Positions 25,666 to 34,447 of a stretch of 64,000 nt of DNA are shown here, one piece after another. The first letter of the stretch is position 1, and each line of letters opens with the position of its first letter. The DNA is taken from contig DATLYE010000039.1 of the NCBI GenBank assembly GCA_035575135.1, forward strand, positions 31,466 to 95,465. Direction: 5' to 3'. Source of the stretch: JANWXD01 sp035575135. Lineage in GTDB: Bacteria > Acidobacteriota > Terriglobia > Bryobacterales > Bryobacteraceae. Made by a program: the position numbers and the translations under genes. The notes under the pieces were generated by a model. It was not told where the DNA came from. It did no database searches and worked only from the letters and a program-made list of their open reading frames with translations.

Positions 25666-26160
25666 TCAGATGCCGGAGACCTGCACGGCGAGACTCCGCG
25701 TCCGGGGGCCGTCGAACTCCGCGAAGATGATGCTTTGCCAGGTGCCGAGCAGCACGCTGGAGTTCCGTACCTGCAGGGAGAGGCTCTGGCCGAGCAGCAT
25801 CCCTTTCAGGTGCGAGTCGGCGTTGCTGCGCTCGCAGTCGGAGAAGGCGGGATCGTTATGCCTCCAGTTGCGGTCGCGGGCCACGGTCTGGCCGAGGAAC
25901 GTCTTGATGTCTTCGAGCAGGGCATCCTGCCACTCGTTCAAAAACAGGGCCGTGGTGGTGTGCAGCGACTGCAGGTGGACAATGCCCTCGCGGATCCCGC
26001 TTTTGCGCACGATGTCGTTGATGCGGTCGGTGATGTTGATGAGCTCGATTCGCTCCGTCGTAATCCAGTCCACGATGCGGCTGAAAATTCGGTAAGTACC
26101 CTGGCGCGCGGGTGAAGCAGCCGCACCGGGCTCCGCGGTCTGAACCTTTGCGGTTGGCAT
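25666..26160 (-). CDS. YjbQ-family (UPF0047) protein
   Basis: A 164-aa protein of the YjbQ/UPF0047 family, some members of which show a thiamine-phosphate synthase side activity. Motifs: GIVHLQSLHTTTALFLNEW, the HNDPAFSDCERSNADSHLKG region with conserved His and Asp residues, and the end phrase LLGTWQSIIFAEFDGPRTR. An Ala/Pro-rich N-terminal extension of about 20 residues precedes the family core. It starts 12 bases after ispG and is probably co-transcribed; physiological role unknown. Confidence 0.85.
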   Translation of the reverse strand: MPTAKVQTAEPGAAASPARQGTYRIFSRIVDWITTERIELINITDRINDIVRKSGIREGIVHLQSLHTTTALFLNEWQDALLEDIKTFLGQTVARDRNWRHNDPAFSDCERSNADSHLKGMLLGQSLSLQVRNSSVLLGTWQSIIFAEFDGPRTRSLAVQVSGI

Positions 26161-26172
26161 GCAAACTCCCTC

Positions 26173-27459
26173 TCAAGAACGGGCTGTGATACGGGAACTC
26201 AACAGTTCAGCGGAATCTTCAATTATATCAGGGCGTTCCGTTCCCCGCCCCCATCGCGCCGCGACGTAGGAATTCAGGATGGCGATGAACTCGGAGACGA
26301 TGCCTTCCCCGCGCAGGGTCGTCAGAAGGCGTCCGTCCACGTAAACCGGCGCTTTCGGTTCTTCGAAGGTGCCGGGCAGGGAGATGCCGATGTCGGCGTG
26401 TTTGGATTCGCCCGGCCCGTTGACCACGCAGCCCATGACCGCCACCTTCAACTCCTCGACGCCCGGGTATCGCTCCTTCCACACGGGCATCTGCTCGCGC
26501 AGATAGGTCTGGATCTGGTCGGCCATCTCCTGGAAGAACGTGCTGGTGGTGCGGCCGCAGCCGGGGCAGGCCGCCACCTGCGGGCTGAAGCTGCGCAGTC
26601 CGAGGGACTGCAGGATCTGCTGGCAGACCACGACCTCTTCGGTGCGGTCTCCGTTCGGCAGAGGCGTCAGGGAAGCCCGGATGGTGTCGCCGATGCCTTC
26701 CTGGAGCAGGATGGCCAGCGCCGCGGTCGTGGCCACGATGCCCTTGGTGCCCAGACCGGCCTCCGTCAGTCCCAGATGCAGCGGGTAATCGCACTCGGCC
26801 GCCAGCATCCGGTACACCTCGATGAGATCCTGCACGGCGCTGACTTTGGCGCTGAGCACGATGCGGTCGTGCGGCAAGCCATAGCGCTCCGCCGCACGGG
26901 CCGACCGGAGGGCGCTTTCCACCATCGCGCGCAGCGTGACGGTGCGGGCGTCGAGCGGCTCCGGGCGCCGGGCGTTTTCGTCCATCAGCTGCGTCAGCAG
27001 CACCTGATCGAGCGAGCCCCAGTTGACTCCGATGCGGACCGGCTTTTCGTACTCGACGGCCGTCTCGATCATGGTGCGGAAGTTGTCGTCGTGCCGCTTG
27101 CCGATGTTGACGTTTCCGGGGTTGATGCGGTACTTGGCCAGGACGCGGGCGCACTCCGGGTATTTTCGGAGCAGGATGTGGCCGTTGTAATGGAAATCGC
27201 CCACCAGGGGCACGCGCACGCCAAGCCGTTCCAGACCCTCGGCGATGCGAGGCACGGCGGCTGCGGCCGCCTCCGTGTTGACCGTGATCCGTACCAGTTC
27301 GGAGCCGGCGCGGGCCAGCGCCGCAGCCTGGGCCACCGTGGCGGCCACGTCGGCCGTGTCGGTGTTGGTCATGGACTGGACCACGATCGGGTGGCCGAAG
27401 CCGATTTTGACGCCGCCCACATCGCACACCACCGTGCGCCGGCGCGGAGCTGCTGCCAT
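26173..27459 (-). CDS. ispG: 4-hydroxy-3-methylbut-2-enyl-diphosphate synthase
   Basis: A 428-aa IspG (GcpE), the [4Fe-4S] enzyme that converts MEcPP to HMBPP in the MEP isoprenoid pathway. The ATG at 27459 follows a perfect AGGAGGGGAG ribosome-binding site; a longer frame upstream has no homology. Motifs: PIVVQSMTNTDTADV at the substrate site, NPGNVNIG, RIGVNWGSL, GLTEAGLGTKGIV, and the cluster ligands CPGCGRT and CVVNGPGE. Long single-polypeptide form without the extra plant-type domain. It is divergent from a metallo-hydrolase gene and heads the ispG-yjbQ-DUF2203 run. Confidence 0.96.
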   Translation of the reverse strand: MAAAPRRRTVVCDVGGVKIGFGHPIVVQSMTNTDTADVAATVAQAAALARAGSELVRITVNTEAAAAAVPRIAEGLERLGVRVPLVGDFHYNGHILLRKYPECARVLAKYRINPGNVNIGKRHDDNFRTMIETAVEYEKPVRIGVNWGSLDQVLLTQLMDENARRPEPLDARTVTLRAMVESALRSARAAERYGLPHDRIVLSAKVSAVQDLIEVYRMLAAECDYPLHLGLTEAGLGTKGIVATTAALAILLQEGIGDTIRASLTPLPNGDRTEEVVVCQQILQSLGLRSFSPQVAACPGCGRTTSTFFQEMADQIQTYLREQMPVWKERYPGVEELKVAVMGCVVNGPGESKHADIGISLPGTFEEPKAPVYVDGRLLTTLRGEGIVSEFIAILNSYVAARWGRGTERPDIIEDSAELLSSRITARS

Positions 27460-27535
27460 CTCCCCTCCTGCTCTCCGTTCCATTCTAGCGGCTTTTCCGG
27501 TAGACTTGTTCGGAACAGCTTCGAAGGAGGCGCTC

Positions 27536-28510
27536 ATGAGCTGGATGCGATGGCCGCTGGGCGCAGCGTTTGCGCTTCTTGCGGGGGCGGGCTTCTGGGT
27601 CACCCGCTCGGAGGCCCAGCCCGGGACGGTGAAAGAGATCGCTCCCGGGGTCTGGTTCCGCGAGGGCGAAATCAAAGAGATGGGACATTGTAACAACGTC
27701 ATCATCGAGATGAAGGACTATCTCATCGTCGTGGACGCCAATTTCCCGAGCGGCGCCCGGGCGGTGCTGGCCGATTGCAGGCGCCTGTCGCCCAAACCGG
27801 TACGCTACGTCTTCGACACGCACCATCACGGCGATCATGCCTACGGCAACCCGGTGTGGACCCAGCTCGGGGCGATCACGCTGGCGCACGCCGGCGTGGT
27901 CGAAGAGCTGAAGCGCTACGAGCCGAAGCGGTGGCAGGAGACGGCCAAGTCTCGTAAGGACGTGGCAGAACTGAACCTGCCCACGGCTGAGCCCCCGAAA
28001 GAGACGTTTTCCCGCAGTCCCCACGTGATCACGGACGGCTCGCGCCGGGTGGAGTTCCATTTCTTCGGCTGGGCGCACACGCGCGGAGACGGCTTCGTCT
28101 ACCTGCCCAAAGAGCGCGTGCTGTGCACCGGCGACGCCGCGGTCAACGGCCCGTACAATTACACGGGCGACGCCAACCTGGGCAACTGGCCCAACGTGTT
28201 ACGGGCGGCTCAGAAGCTGGATGCCGTCCACGTACTGCCCGGACACGGCGGCCCCGGGGGCCGCGAAATCCTGGACGGCCAGCTCCGCTTCTTCACCGAA
28301 CTCATGGCCGCGGTGCGGAAGGCGGTCAAAGAAGGGCGGAAGCTCGAGGATCTGGTGACGCTGAAAGACGGGCGGCCGGTGGCGACCACAGTTCAGCTCC
28401 CGGAAAACGTGCGCAACTGGGTCGGCAATTCCCTGCCGGCTCAGGTCCGGGACGCCTACGAAGAGATCACGCAGGGCAAGCCCCACGGGGAGATTCTGGG
28501 CGGCAAGTGA
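27536..28510 (+). CDS. Exported metallo-beta-lactamase-fold hydrolase
   Basis: A 324-aa protein with a good AAGGAGG before its ATG, an N-terminal hydrophobic segment (PLGAAFALLAGAGFWV) and an MBL fold. The metal motif HHHGDH is at 96-101 (H96, H98, D100, H101); further ligands are likely in GWAHTRGDGFVYLP and VLPGHGGPGG. The subfamily resembles quinoprotein-relay SoxH-like or general MBL proteins; no class-specific residues for beta-lactamase are visible. Export or membrane anchoring is predicted. It is monocistronic and converges with topA. Confidence 0.85.
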   Translation: MSWMRWPLGAAFALLAGAGFWVTRSEAQPGTVKEIAPGVWFREGEIKEMGHCNNVIIEMKDYLIVVDANFPSGARAVLADCRRLSPKPVRYVFDTHHHGDHAYGNPVWTQLGAITLAHAGVVEELKRYEPKRWQETAKSRKDVAELNLPTAEPPKETFSRSPHVITDGSRRVEFHFFGWAHTRGDGFVYLPKERVLCTGDAAVNGPYNYTGDANLGNWPNVLRAAQKLDAVHVLPGHGGPGGREILDGQLRFFTELMAAVRKAVKEGRKLEDLVTLKDGRPVATTVQLPENVRNWVGNSLPAQVRDAYEEITQGKPHGEILGGK

Positions 28511-28592
28511 GACCGGGGGCAGAAGGGGAACGCCGCCTCGCGCCAAGCCGCAGGCGTGGGAGCCGCGATGGTCTGCGCCCCGCCCGCCGCTT

Positions 28593-31019
28593 TCATGCGG
28601 CCGGCGCCGGTTCCAGCTTGCGGGCGTAGCGGCACTCGCTGTTCGGGCAGCGGACTTCCGGGCCGTTCTTCAGCCACTTCTCGATCAGGTACGGGCTGCC
28701 GCATTCCGGGCAGGACTCCGCCACGGGCTTGCTCCAGGAAACGAAAGCGCACTCCGGATAGCGGCTGCACCCGTAAAAGGTCTTGCCCCGCCGCGAACGG
28801 CGCTCCACCAGTTCGCCCTCGCCGCAGAGGGGGCACTTCATGCCGATGGTCTTCTGGCGGACGTATTTGCACGTGGGGTAGTTGCTGCACGCCGTGAATT
28901 CGCCGTAACGGCCGTGCTTGATCGCCAGGTTGCTGCCGCACTGAGGGCACTTGTCCTCGAGCGGAATGTCCGGCTTCTTCTCGGCGACGCCGATGCGTTT
29001 GGTGGTCTTGCAGTCGGGGTAACCCGAGCAGGCATAGAACTGGCCGAAGCGACCCTTCTTTAAGACCATCGGGCGGCCGCAATTGGGGCAATACTCTTCG
29101 TTTTCCTGCTCGCTTAGATCCACCTTGTCGAGGTCGGGCAGAGCCACGCCTACCTCGCGCGTGTTGGTGCACTCCGGATAACCGGTGCAGGCCAGAAAGC
29201 TGCCGTGGCGCCCCCACTTGATGACCATGGGTCGGCCGCATTTTTCGCAGGTCAGCTCGGTGGGCTTCTCCATGCGCTTGATGTCGGTCATGTTGCGGGC
29301 GGCGCGCTCGAGGTCGGCGCTGAATTTCTCGTAGAACTCGGCCATCGCCTGGCGCCAGTCCCGCTTGCCTTCCTCGATTTCGTCGAGCTCTTCTTCCATG
29401 CGGGCCGTGTAGCGCACGTCGAAGATATCGTCGAAGTTCTGCGTCAGCAGGTCCGCCACCACCATGCCGAGCTCCGTCGGGACGAAACGGCCGTTCTGCT
29501 TGCGCACGTAGTCCCGTTCCTGGATGGTGGACAGGATCGAAGCGTAGGTCGAGGGGCGGCCCACGCCGTCGGCCTCCAGCTCTTTGACCAGAGTGGCTTC
29601 GGTGTAGCGCGGCGGCGGCTCGGTGAAATGCTGCTGGGGATCGAGGGAACGGAATTTGAGCTTCTCGCCTTCGCTCACCGGCGGCAGCTTGTGCTTGAGC
29701 TCCTCGTCCTCCTCGTCCTTTTGGTCCTTTCCTTCTTCGTAGACCGCCAGGTAGCCGTCGAACTTCTGGACGCTGCCGGTTTCGCGGAACAGGTATTCGG
29801 CTCCGTCCTTGCCGCGGGCCACAATATCCACAGTGGTCTGATCGAAGACGGCGGGCGTCATCTGGGAGGCGACAAAACGCATCCAGATGAGGCGATAGAG
29901 CTTGAGTTCGTCTTCGGACAGATACCTGGCCACGGACTCCGGAGTGCGCAGCACGGAGGTGGGCCGTATGGCTTCGTGGGCGTCCTGGGCGTCCTTTTTG
30001 CTCTTGTAGACGTTGGGGGCGGCGGGCAGGTAGGGCGGCCCGAACCGTTCCGCGATAAACTTGCGCACCTCGGCCACGGCATCCTCGGACACGCGCGTCG
30101 AATCCGTGCGCATGTAGGTAATGAGGCCCACGGAGCCCTCCTCGCCCAGTTCGACTCCTTCATAGAGGCGCTGGGCGAGCATCATGGTGCGCTTGACGCT
30201 GAAGCGCAGCTTCCGGGCGGCCTCCTGCTGCAAGGTGGAGGTGATGAAGGGCGGGACCGGGTTCCGTTTCTTCTCCCGCGTGGTGACGGACTGGACGACG
30301 TATTCGGCGCCCTCCAGCTGGCGGATCAGGTTCTCGGCGGCCGCCTGGTCCGGGATTTCGATGTTCTCCCCGTTGCGCTTGAGCAGCCGCGCCACGATGG
30401 CGGGAGGCTTGCGGGCCGACAGGTGTGCGTCGAGCGTCCAGTATTCCTTCTTCTGGAACTGCTGGATCTCGCGCTCGCGCTCGACGATGAGACGCAGCGC
30501 CACGGTCTGCACGCGGCCAGCGGAGAGGCCGCGGCGCACCTTGTCCCACAGCAGCGGGGAAATCTGGTAACCCACCAGGCGGTCCAGCACCCGGCGCGCC
30601 TGCTGTGCCTCCACCAGATGGCGGTTGAGCGTACCGGGGTTCTCGAAGGCCTTGCGGACGGCGTTGGCGGTGATCTCGTTGAACATCACGCGGTAGATGG
30701 GCGGGCCGCCGTTTTTGCGCGTGCGCAGTTCCTCGGCCAGATGGGCGCAGATGGCCTCGCCTTCCCGATCCGGGTCCGCGGCCAGGTAGACGGCCTCGGC
30801 CTCCTTGGCGGCTTTGCGCAGCTCCTGGACCACCTTCTGTTTGCCCTCGATGATCTCGTAGGTGGGCTCGAAGCCGCGTTCGATGTCCACGGCCAGCTCG
30901 TTTTTGGGCAAATCCTTGATGTGGCCGAGGCTGGCCTTGACCACGTACTGCTTGCCCAGATACTTGCTGATGGTTTTCGCCTTCGCCGGCGATTCGACGA
31001 TGACGAGAGACTTTCCCAT
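28593..31019 (-). CDS. topA: DNA topoisomerase I
   Basis: An 808-aa type IA topoisomerase that relaxes negative supercoils. N-terminal Toprim domain: VIVESPAKAKTI (7-18) and ADPDREGEAI (81-90). The catalytic tyrosine is Y302 in GLITYMRTDST. The C-terminus carries five zinc-ribbon modules in a row, each with a Cys pair and then a closing Cys (CEKCG, CPNCG, CPQCG, CPLCG, CPECG). The ATG at 31019 is the family start (MGKSLVIVES). dprA lies 41 bases upstream on the same strand, a frequent bacterial pairing. Confidence 0.97.
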   Translation of the reverse strand: MGKSLVIVESPAKAKTISKYLGKQYVVKASLGHIKDLPKNELAVDIERGFEPTYEIIEGKQKVVQELRKAAKEAEAVYLAADPDREGEAICAHLAEELRTRKNGGPPIYRVMFNEITANAVRKAFENPGTLNRHLVEAQQARRVLDRLVGYQISPLLWDKVRRGLSAGRVQTVALRLIVEREREIQQFQKKEYWTLDAHLSARKPPAIVARLLKRNGENIEIPDQAAAENLIRQLEGAEYVVQSVTTREKKRNPVPPFITSTLQQEAARKLRFSVKRTMMLAQRLYEGVELGEEGSVGLITYMRTDSTRVSEDAVAEVRKFIAERFGPPYLPAAPNVYKSKKDAQDAHEAIRPTSVLRTPESVARYLSEDELKLYRLIWMRFVASQMTPAVFDQTTVDIVARGKDGAEYLFRETGSVQKFDGYLAVYEEGKDQKDEEDEELKHKLPPVSEGEKLKFRSLDPQQHFTEPPPRYTEATLVKELEADGVGRPSTYASILSTIQERDYVRKQNGRFVPTELGMVVADLLTQNFDDIFDVRYTARMEEELDEIEEGKRDWRQAMAEFYEKFSADLERAARNMTDIKRMEKPTELTCEKCGRPMVIKWGRHGSFLACTGYPECTNTREVGVALPDLDKVDLSEQENEEYCPNCGRPMVLKKGRFGQFYACSGYPDCKTTKRIGVAEKKPDIPLEDKCPQCGSNLAIKHGRYGEFTACSNYPTCKYVRQKTIGMKCPLCGEGELVERRSRRGKTFYGCSRYPECAFVSWSKPVAESCPECGSPYLIEKWLKNGPEVRCPNSECRYARKLEPAPAA

Positions 31020-31060
31020 ACGAATTCTACGGGACCGGCCCGGGGCCGCCCGCCCAGTCG

Positions 31061-32239
31061 CTACCACACTTTAACAAAGTTTCTGCCGGGGAGTTGTTTG
31101 ACGAATCCCAGCATCTCGAGCTCGAAGAGCGCGGCAATGACTTCCGAGGAGGAACATTCCTCCAGGCGGTCGAGCAACTCGTCCATATGTACCGCACGTT
31201 CCACGGTCAGCTCGTCGAGGATTCTGCGGCCCAGCGGCGAGGCGGGCCCAACGGGCAAAGACGTTTGTCCGCCCGTGCCGGTTCCGTTGCGCTCGGGCAC
31301 GCCCTCGGCTTCGAGGCGCGCGCGACCCGCTGCCGCCAGGCGGCGGCGATCCTCCGCCGGGAGCTCGGTGACCACGTCGTTCCAGTCCTGCACCAGCTTG
31401 GCGCCCTGCTTGATCAGCAGGTTCGGCCCCCAGCTCATCTTGGAGGTGATGTTGCCCGGCACGGCGAAAACCTCGCGCCCCTGATCGAGCGCCAGCCGTG
31501 CCGTGATCGCCGAGCCGCTGTACTGCGCGCCTTCGACGACCAGCACGCCCGCGCTCATGCCGCTGACGATGCGGTTGCGCACCGGAAAGTTCTGGGGATA
31601 GGCAGGAGCTCCCATAGGGAACTCCGAGACCACCAGACCTTTTTCGGCGATCTCGGCGGCCAGCTTCCGGTTTTCGGCCGGATAGACCACGTCCACGCCG
31701 CAGCCGAAGACGGCGACGGTGGCGCCGCCGGCTGCCAGCGCCCCTTTATGCGCCGCCGTGTCAATGCCGCGTGCCATCCCACTGACAATCGTCAATCCCG
31801 CCGTCGCCAGGTCTGCGGCGAGCCGTTCGGTCACGGCCACGCCATAGGGCGTCGGACGCCTTGTTCCCACCACGCCGAGCATGAGCGTCTGGAGCAACTC
31901 CACCTTCCCCTGCGCAAACAGCACCAGAGGCGGGTCGTAGATCTCCCGCAACCTCGGCGGATACCGCGGATCCGATACCGGCACCAGTATGGCGCCGCTG
32001 GCCAGCATTTTCTGGTGCTGGATCACGGCGTCCTCGAACGTGCAGCCGCTCGAGATGCTTTGCGCGACGCTGCCCGCCAGGCCGGCGGCTTCCAGTTCCG
32101 ACCGGGACGCGCGAAACACCGCCTGCGGCGTCCGGTAGTGCTCGATCAGCTGTCCGGCTTTCCTGGCGCCCAAGCCCGGGATCAGCCTGAGAGCCAGCCA
32201 GTGAAGCTCTTCTTCCCGGCTGAGACTCGGAGCAAGCAT
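31061..32239 (-). CDS. dprA: DNA processing protein DprA
   Basis: A 392-aa DprA/Smf protein that loads RecA on incoming single-stranded DNA in transformation. N-terminal SAM-like helices (LALRLIPGLGARKAGQLI), the Rossmann core (MLGVVGTRRPTPYGVAVTERL, IVSGMARGIDTAAHKGAL, FGCGVDVVYPAENR, PMGAPAYPQNFPVRNRI, LVVEGAQYSGSAITARLA, VFAVPGNITSK) and a C-terminal winged-helix domain (RILDELTVERAVHMDELLD). All core signatures are intact. It heads dprA-topA; yifB/comM is also in the window. Confidence 0.95.
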   Translation of the reverse strand: MLAPSLSREEELHWLALRLIPGLGARKAGQLIEHYRTPQAVFRASRSELEAAGLAGSVAQSISSGCTFEDAVIQHQKMLASGAILVPVSDPRYPPRLREIYDPPLVLFAQGKVELLQTLMLGVVGTRRPTPYGVAVTERLAADLATAGLTIVSGMARGIDTAAHKGALAAGGATVAVFGCGVDVVYPAENRKLAAEIAEKGLVVSEFPMGAPAYPQNFPVRNRIVSGMSAGVLVVEGAQYSGSAITARLALDQGREVFAVPGNITSKMSWGPNLLIKQGAKLVQDWNDVVTELPAEDRRRLAAAGRARLEAEGVPERNGTGTGGQTSLPVGPASPLGRRILDELTVERAVHMDELLDRLEECSSSEVIAALFELEMLGFVKQLPGRNFVKVW

Positions 32240-32439
32240 ATCCGCGTCGGAGGCTTGCCCCGGGAGGTCCTGCTTTCCTGACTTTAGCAGGCGGTCGGCG
32301 GCGCGCGCAAGCGGGGCGAGCGCTCCTCAAGGAAATGGTGTGCGGCCTGCGGCCGCGCTCTCAAGAAATTCGGGGCGGCGTGAAGGGCGCCGCGCACCGC
32401 CGTGGTCCGGCCTGTGGGCCCTCTTGGCAATTTTTGTGC

Positions 32440-32445
32440 TATCCT
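32440..32445 (+). promoter_or_regulatory. Possible extended -10 box
   Basis: TGC-TATCCT at 32437-32445 lies 30 bases before the ATG at 32476 and upstream of a GGGGGAG ribosome-binding site. No -35 match at a proper distance, so it is a weak promoter call for the beta-propeller-like gene. Confidence 0.3.
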
Positions 32446-32475
32446 CAGGCCAAGTGGTCGGGGGAGTTTCGAGCC

Positions 32476-33429
32476 ATGAAGTTCCTGCAAGCATTCGCTC
32501 TGCTGTTGGGGAGCGCTGCGCTTTGCCAGCAACCGGCGCTCAAAGTCGTCAGCCACATCCCGCTGGGCGAGCTGCCCGAAGCGCTCTACCGCGCCTCGGT
32601 GTGTCCGGGCGATCTGGTTTTGATCACCAATAACCGGGGCGAGGTCATCATCGTGGACGGTCGCGGCGGAGCCCTCCTCTACCGGGCCACGCTCGCCGAG
32701 CTTTCCGGAGCTGCCGGCAACGCGTGTGACGAAGAGGGCAGGTTGTATATTTCCGCATCGCCCGGGCTCGTGCGTGTGTACCGTTTTTCCCCGGGACGGC
32801 AGCTCATCCCGGAGGGCACGCTCGAGACAAAAGGTTCGCACAATCGCCTGCTGGCGGTGAACGGGCAGCTCTATGTCACGGGCCTCGCCCGGGCGGGCAC
32901 GACGCACGTATTCCTGCGCCGGTTCAAATTGCCGGAGGGGGTCTTCCTGGGATCTCCACACATTGACTTGCCGGTCCGGGTCGGGGACGGGTTTAATCTG
33001 CTGGCGACCGAGGGGGTGGCGTTCTGGCATCCAGGACGAAACCAGGTGGTATATCTGCCGGCAAACCCGCTGGCCTTCTGGTGCCTGGACTCGGACGGCA
33101 GCGTGGCAGCCATCGAGCGACCCAACCTGGCCGGATTTGTTAATACGGCCACCGGCTCGGCGGACACCGCCCCTTTGATCTACGGTCAGCTCGACCAGGT
33201 CAAAGGCGCGGCGGCATTGCCGGACGGCTCGGTCGTTGTACAAGCCGTGACGCGCAGCGCCGGAGGCGTCCTGCAACTTTTCGACCGTGAGTTTCGCCCG
33301 CTCGGGAATCCCATCCCGGCACCGGCCGAACTCGGACGCCTGGTGGGCGCGGGCGGTGACGGCATGCTTTACTTTGCCGACTTCGCCGCGGGCGGCAGCT
33401 CGCTGATCAAAGTGCGGCTGCTTCTGTAG
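32476..33429 (+). CDS. Secreted beta-propeller-like protein
   Basis: A 317-aa protein with a signal peptide (MKFLQAFALLLGSAALCQ) and a run of short beta-rich repeats (GDLVLITNNRGEVIIVDGRG, NACDEEGRLYISASPGLVRVY, DGFNLLATEGVAFWH, AAALPDGSVVVQAVTR, AGGDGMLYFADF) with the spacing of a six-bladed propeller. No catalytic motif. I cannot name a family. The ATG at 32476 is set by the GGGGGAG ribosome-binding site. It lies between the divergent dprA and the convergent Ku gene and shows no operon partner. Confidence 0.65.
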   Translation: MKFLQAFALLLGSAALCQQPALKVVSHIPLGELPEALYRASVCPGDLVLITNNRGEVIIVDGRGGALLYRATLAELSGAAGNACDEEGRLYISASPGLVRVYRFSPGRQLIPEGTLETKGSHNRLLAVNGQLYVTGLARAGTTHVFLRRFKLPEGVFLGSPHIDLPVRVGDGFNLLATEGVAFWHPGRNQVVYLPANPLAFWCLDSDGSVAAIERPNLAGFVNTATGSADTAPLIYGQLDQVKGAAALPDGSVVVQAVTRSAGGVLQLFDREFRPLGNPIPAPAELGRLVGAGGDGMLYFADFAAGGSSLIKVRLLL

Positions 33430-33439
33430 GCTGAGCGGG

Positions 33440-33466
33440 CCGGCCGGACTCTGCCACACCGGCCGG
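33440..33466. terminator. Bidirectional hairpin between convergent genes
   Basis: CCGGCCGG at 33440-33447 and again at 33459-33466 form an 8-bp stem with an 11-base loop, between the beta-propeller-like gene and the convergent Ku gene. No T-run follows on either strand. Confidence 0.4.
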
Positions 33467-33523
33467 ACGAGGGTACGGGCGGGTTTGCCCGGGGCGAGGC
33501 TCCCAACGACCCTTCGCGGCGAA

Positions 33524-34378
33524 CTACGCAGGAGCCCGCTTGCGCCTGGGGCGCTCGACGGGCATCTCCACCACGGCGGCGCGCGCCGGCTCGGCCGCAA
33601 CGGCCGCCGGCTTCTTGAGCTGCTGCAAGCTGGCTTTGAGCGCCTCCATGATGTCCACCACCGGAGCGAGCTTCTCGGCCGCCGGCGCCTCGACCACCTC
33701 CGCGCCCCGAATTTTGGCCTCGATCAGCGCCCGCAAGTTCTCGCGGTAGGTGTCCTTGTACTTTTCCGGTTCAAAGGGCGCAGCCAGGGTTTCGATGAGC
33801 ATCGTGGCCAGCTCGATCTCCTTGTCTTTGACCTGAGAGGGGTCGGCGCGGAATTCTTCGGTGGCGCGCACTTCGTCCCGGTAATACATGGTGTGGAGAA
33901 TCAGGCCGTAGCGGCCCGGCCGCACGAGCACGATGTGCTCGCGGTTGTGCATGGTGAGCTTGGCCACGGCGGCATAACCGGTCCGGCGCATCGCTTCGAG
34001 CAGCAGCGTGTAGGGCTTTTCACCCGCCTCTTCCGGATGCAGGTAATAGGAGGTTTCGAGATATACCGGATCAATCTCCTCCACCTTGACGAACTCGAGG
34101 ATCTCCATGACCTTGGCGGTCCGGGGGGCGATCTTCTTGATCTCCTCCTCCTCGAGGATCACGTACTTGTCTTTCTCGTATTCGTAGCCTTTGACGAGTT
34201 CGTTGCGCGGGACAGGTTTGTCCTCGGCCTGGCAGAAGAGGACCTGTTTGACGCGCGAGTGGTCCGTGCGGTGCAACTGATTGAAGCTGATCGTCTCCGT
34301 GCGGGCGGCGACCGTCAGGCGGACCGGGAAGGAGACCAGACCAAAGGTCAGATGCCCCTTCCACACACTGGATGCCAT
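33524..34378 (-). CDS. ku: Bacterial Ku, DNA end-binding protein
   Basis: A 284-aa Ku homologue. Family features: SVWKGHLTFGLVSFPVRL at the N-terminus, FNQLHRTDHSRVKQVLFC, VARNELVKGYEYEKDKYV-like segment, the central DPVYLETSYYLHPEEAGEKPY, and MLIETLAAPFEPEKYKDTY. The C-terminal ~50 residues are Ala/Lys/Pro-rich and basic (RPRRKRAPA), a common DNA-binding extension. Ku forms a ring on double-strand breaks and recruits LigD. It is divergent from ligD across 69 bases that contain a palindrome. Confidence 0.97.
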   Translation of the reverse strand: MASSVWKGHLTFGLVSFPVRLTVAARTETISFNQLHRTDHSRVKQVLFCQAEDKPVPRNELVKGYEYEKDKYVILEEEEIKKIAPRTAKVMEILEFVKVEEIDPVYLETSYYLHPEEAGEKPYTLLLEAMRRTGYAAVAKLTMHNREHIVLVRPGRYGLILHTMYYRDEVRATEEFRADPSQVKDKEIELATMLIETLAAPFEPEKYKDTYRENLRALIEAKIRGAEVVEAPAAEKLAPVVDIMEALKASLQQLKKPAAVAAEPARAAVVEMPVERPRRKRAPA

Positions 34379-34415
34379 GTGCTCCTCCGTTTCCCCGGCG
34401 TCCTATGCATATCAT

Positions 34416-34429
34416 AAAGTGGACACTTT
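34416..34429. promoter_or_regulatory. Operator-like palindrome between ku and ligD
   Basis: AAAGTG-GA-CACTTT, a 6+2+6 inverted repeat, sits in the 69-base gap that drives ku and ligD in opposite directions. TATCAT (34410-34415, plus) and TATGAT (34416-34411, minus) overlap beside it as possible -10 boxes. The site would let one dimeric regulator control both end-joining genes. Confidence 0.45.
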
Positions 34430-34447
34430 GTTCAACTCGAAGGCGTT

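Noticed and set aside
28511..28592. Rho-independent terminator between the MBL gene and topA
   Set aside because: No stable hairpin with a T-run is visible; in this window hairpins generally lack T-runs, so termination may be mostly factor-dependent.
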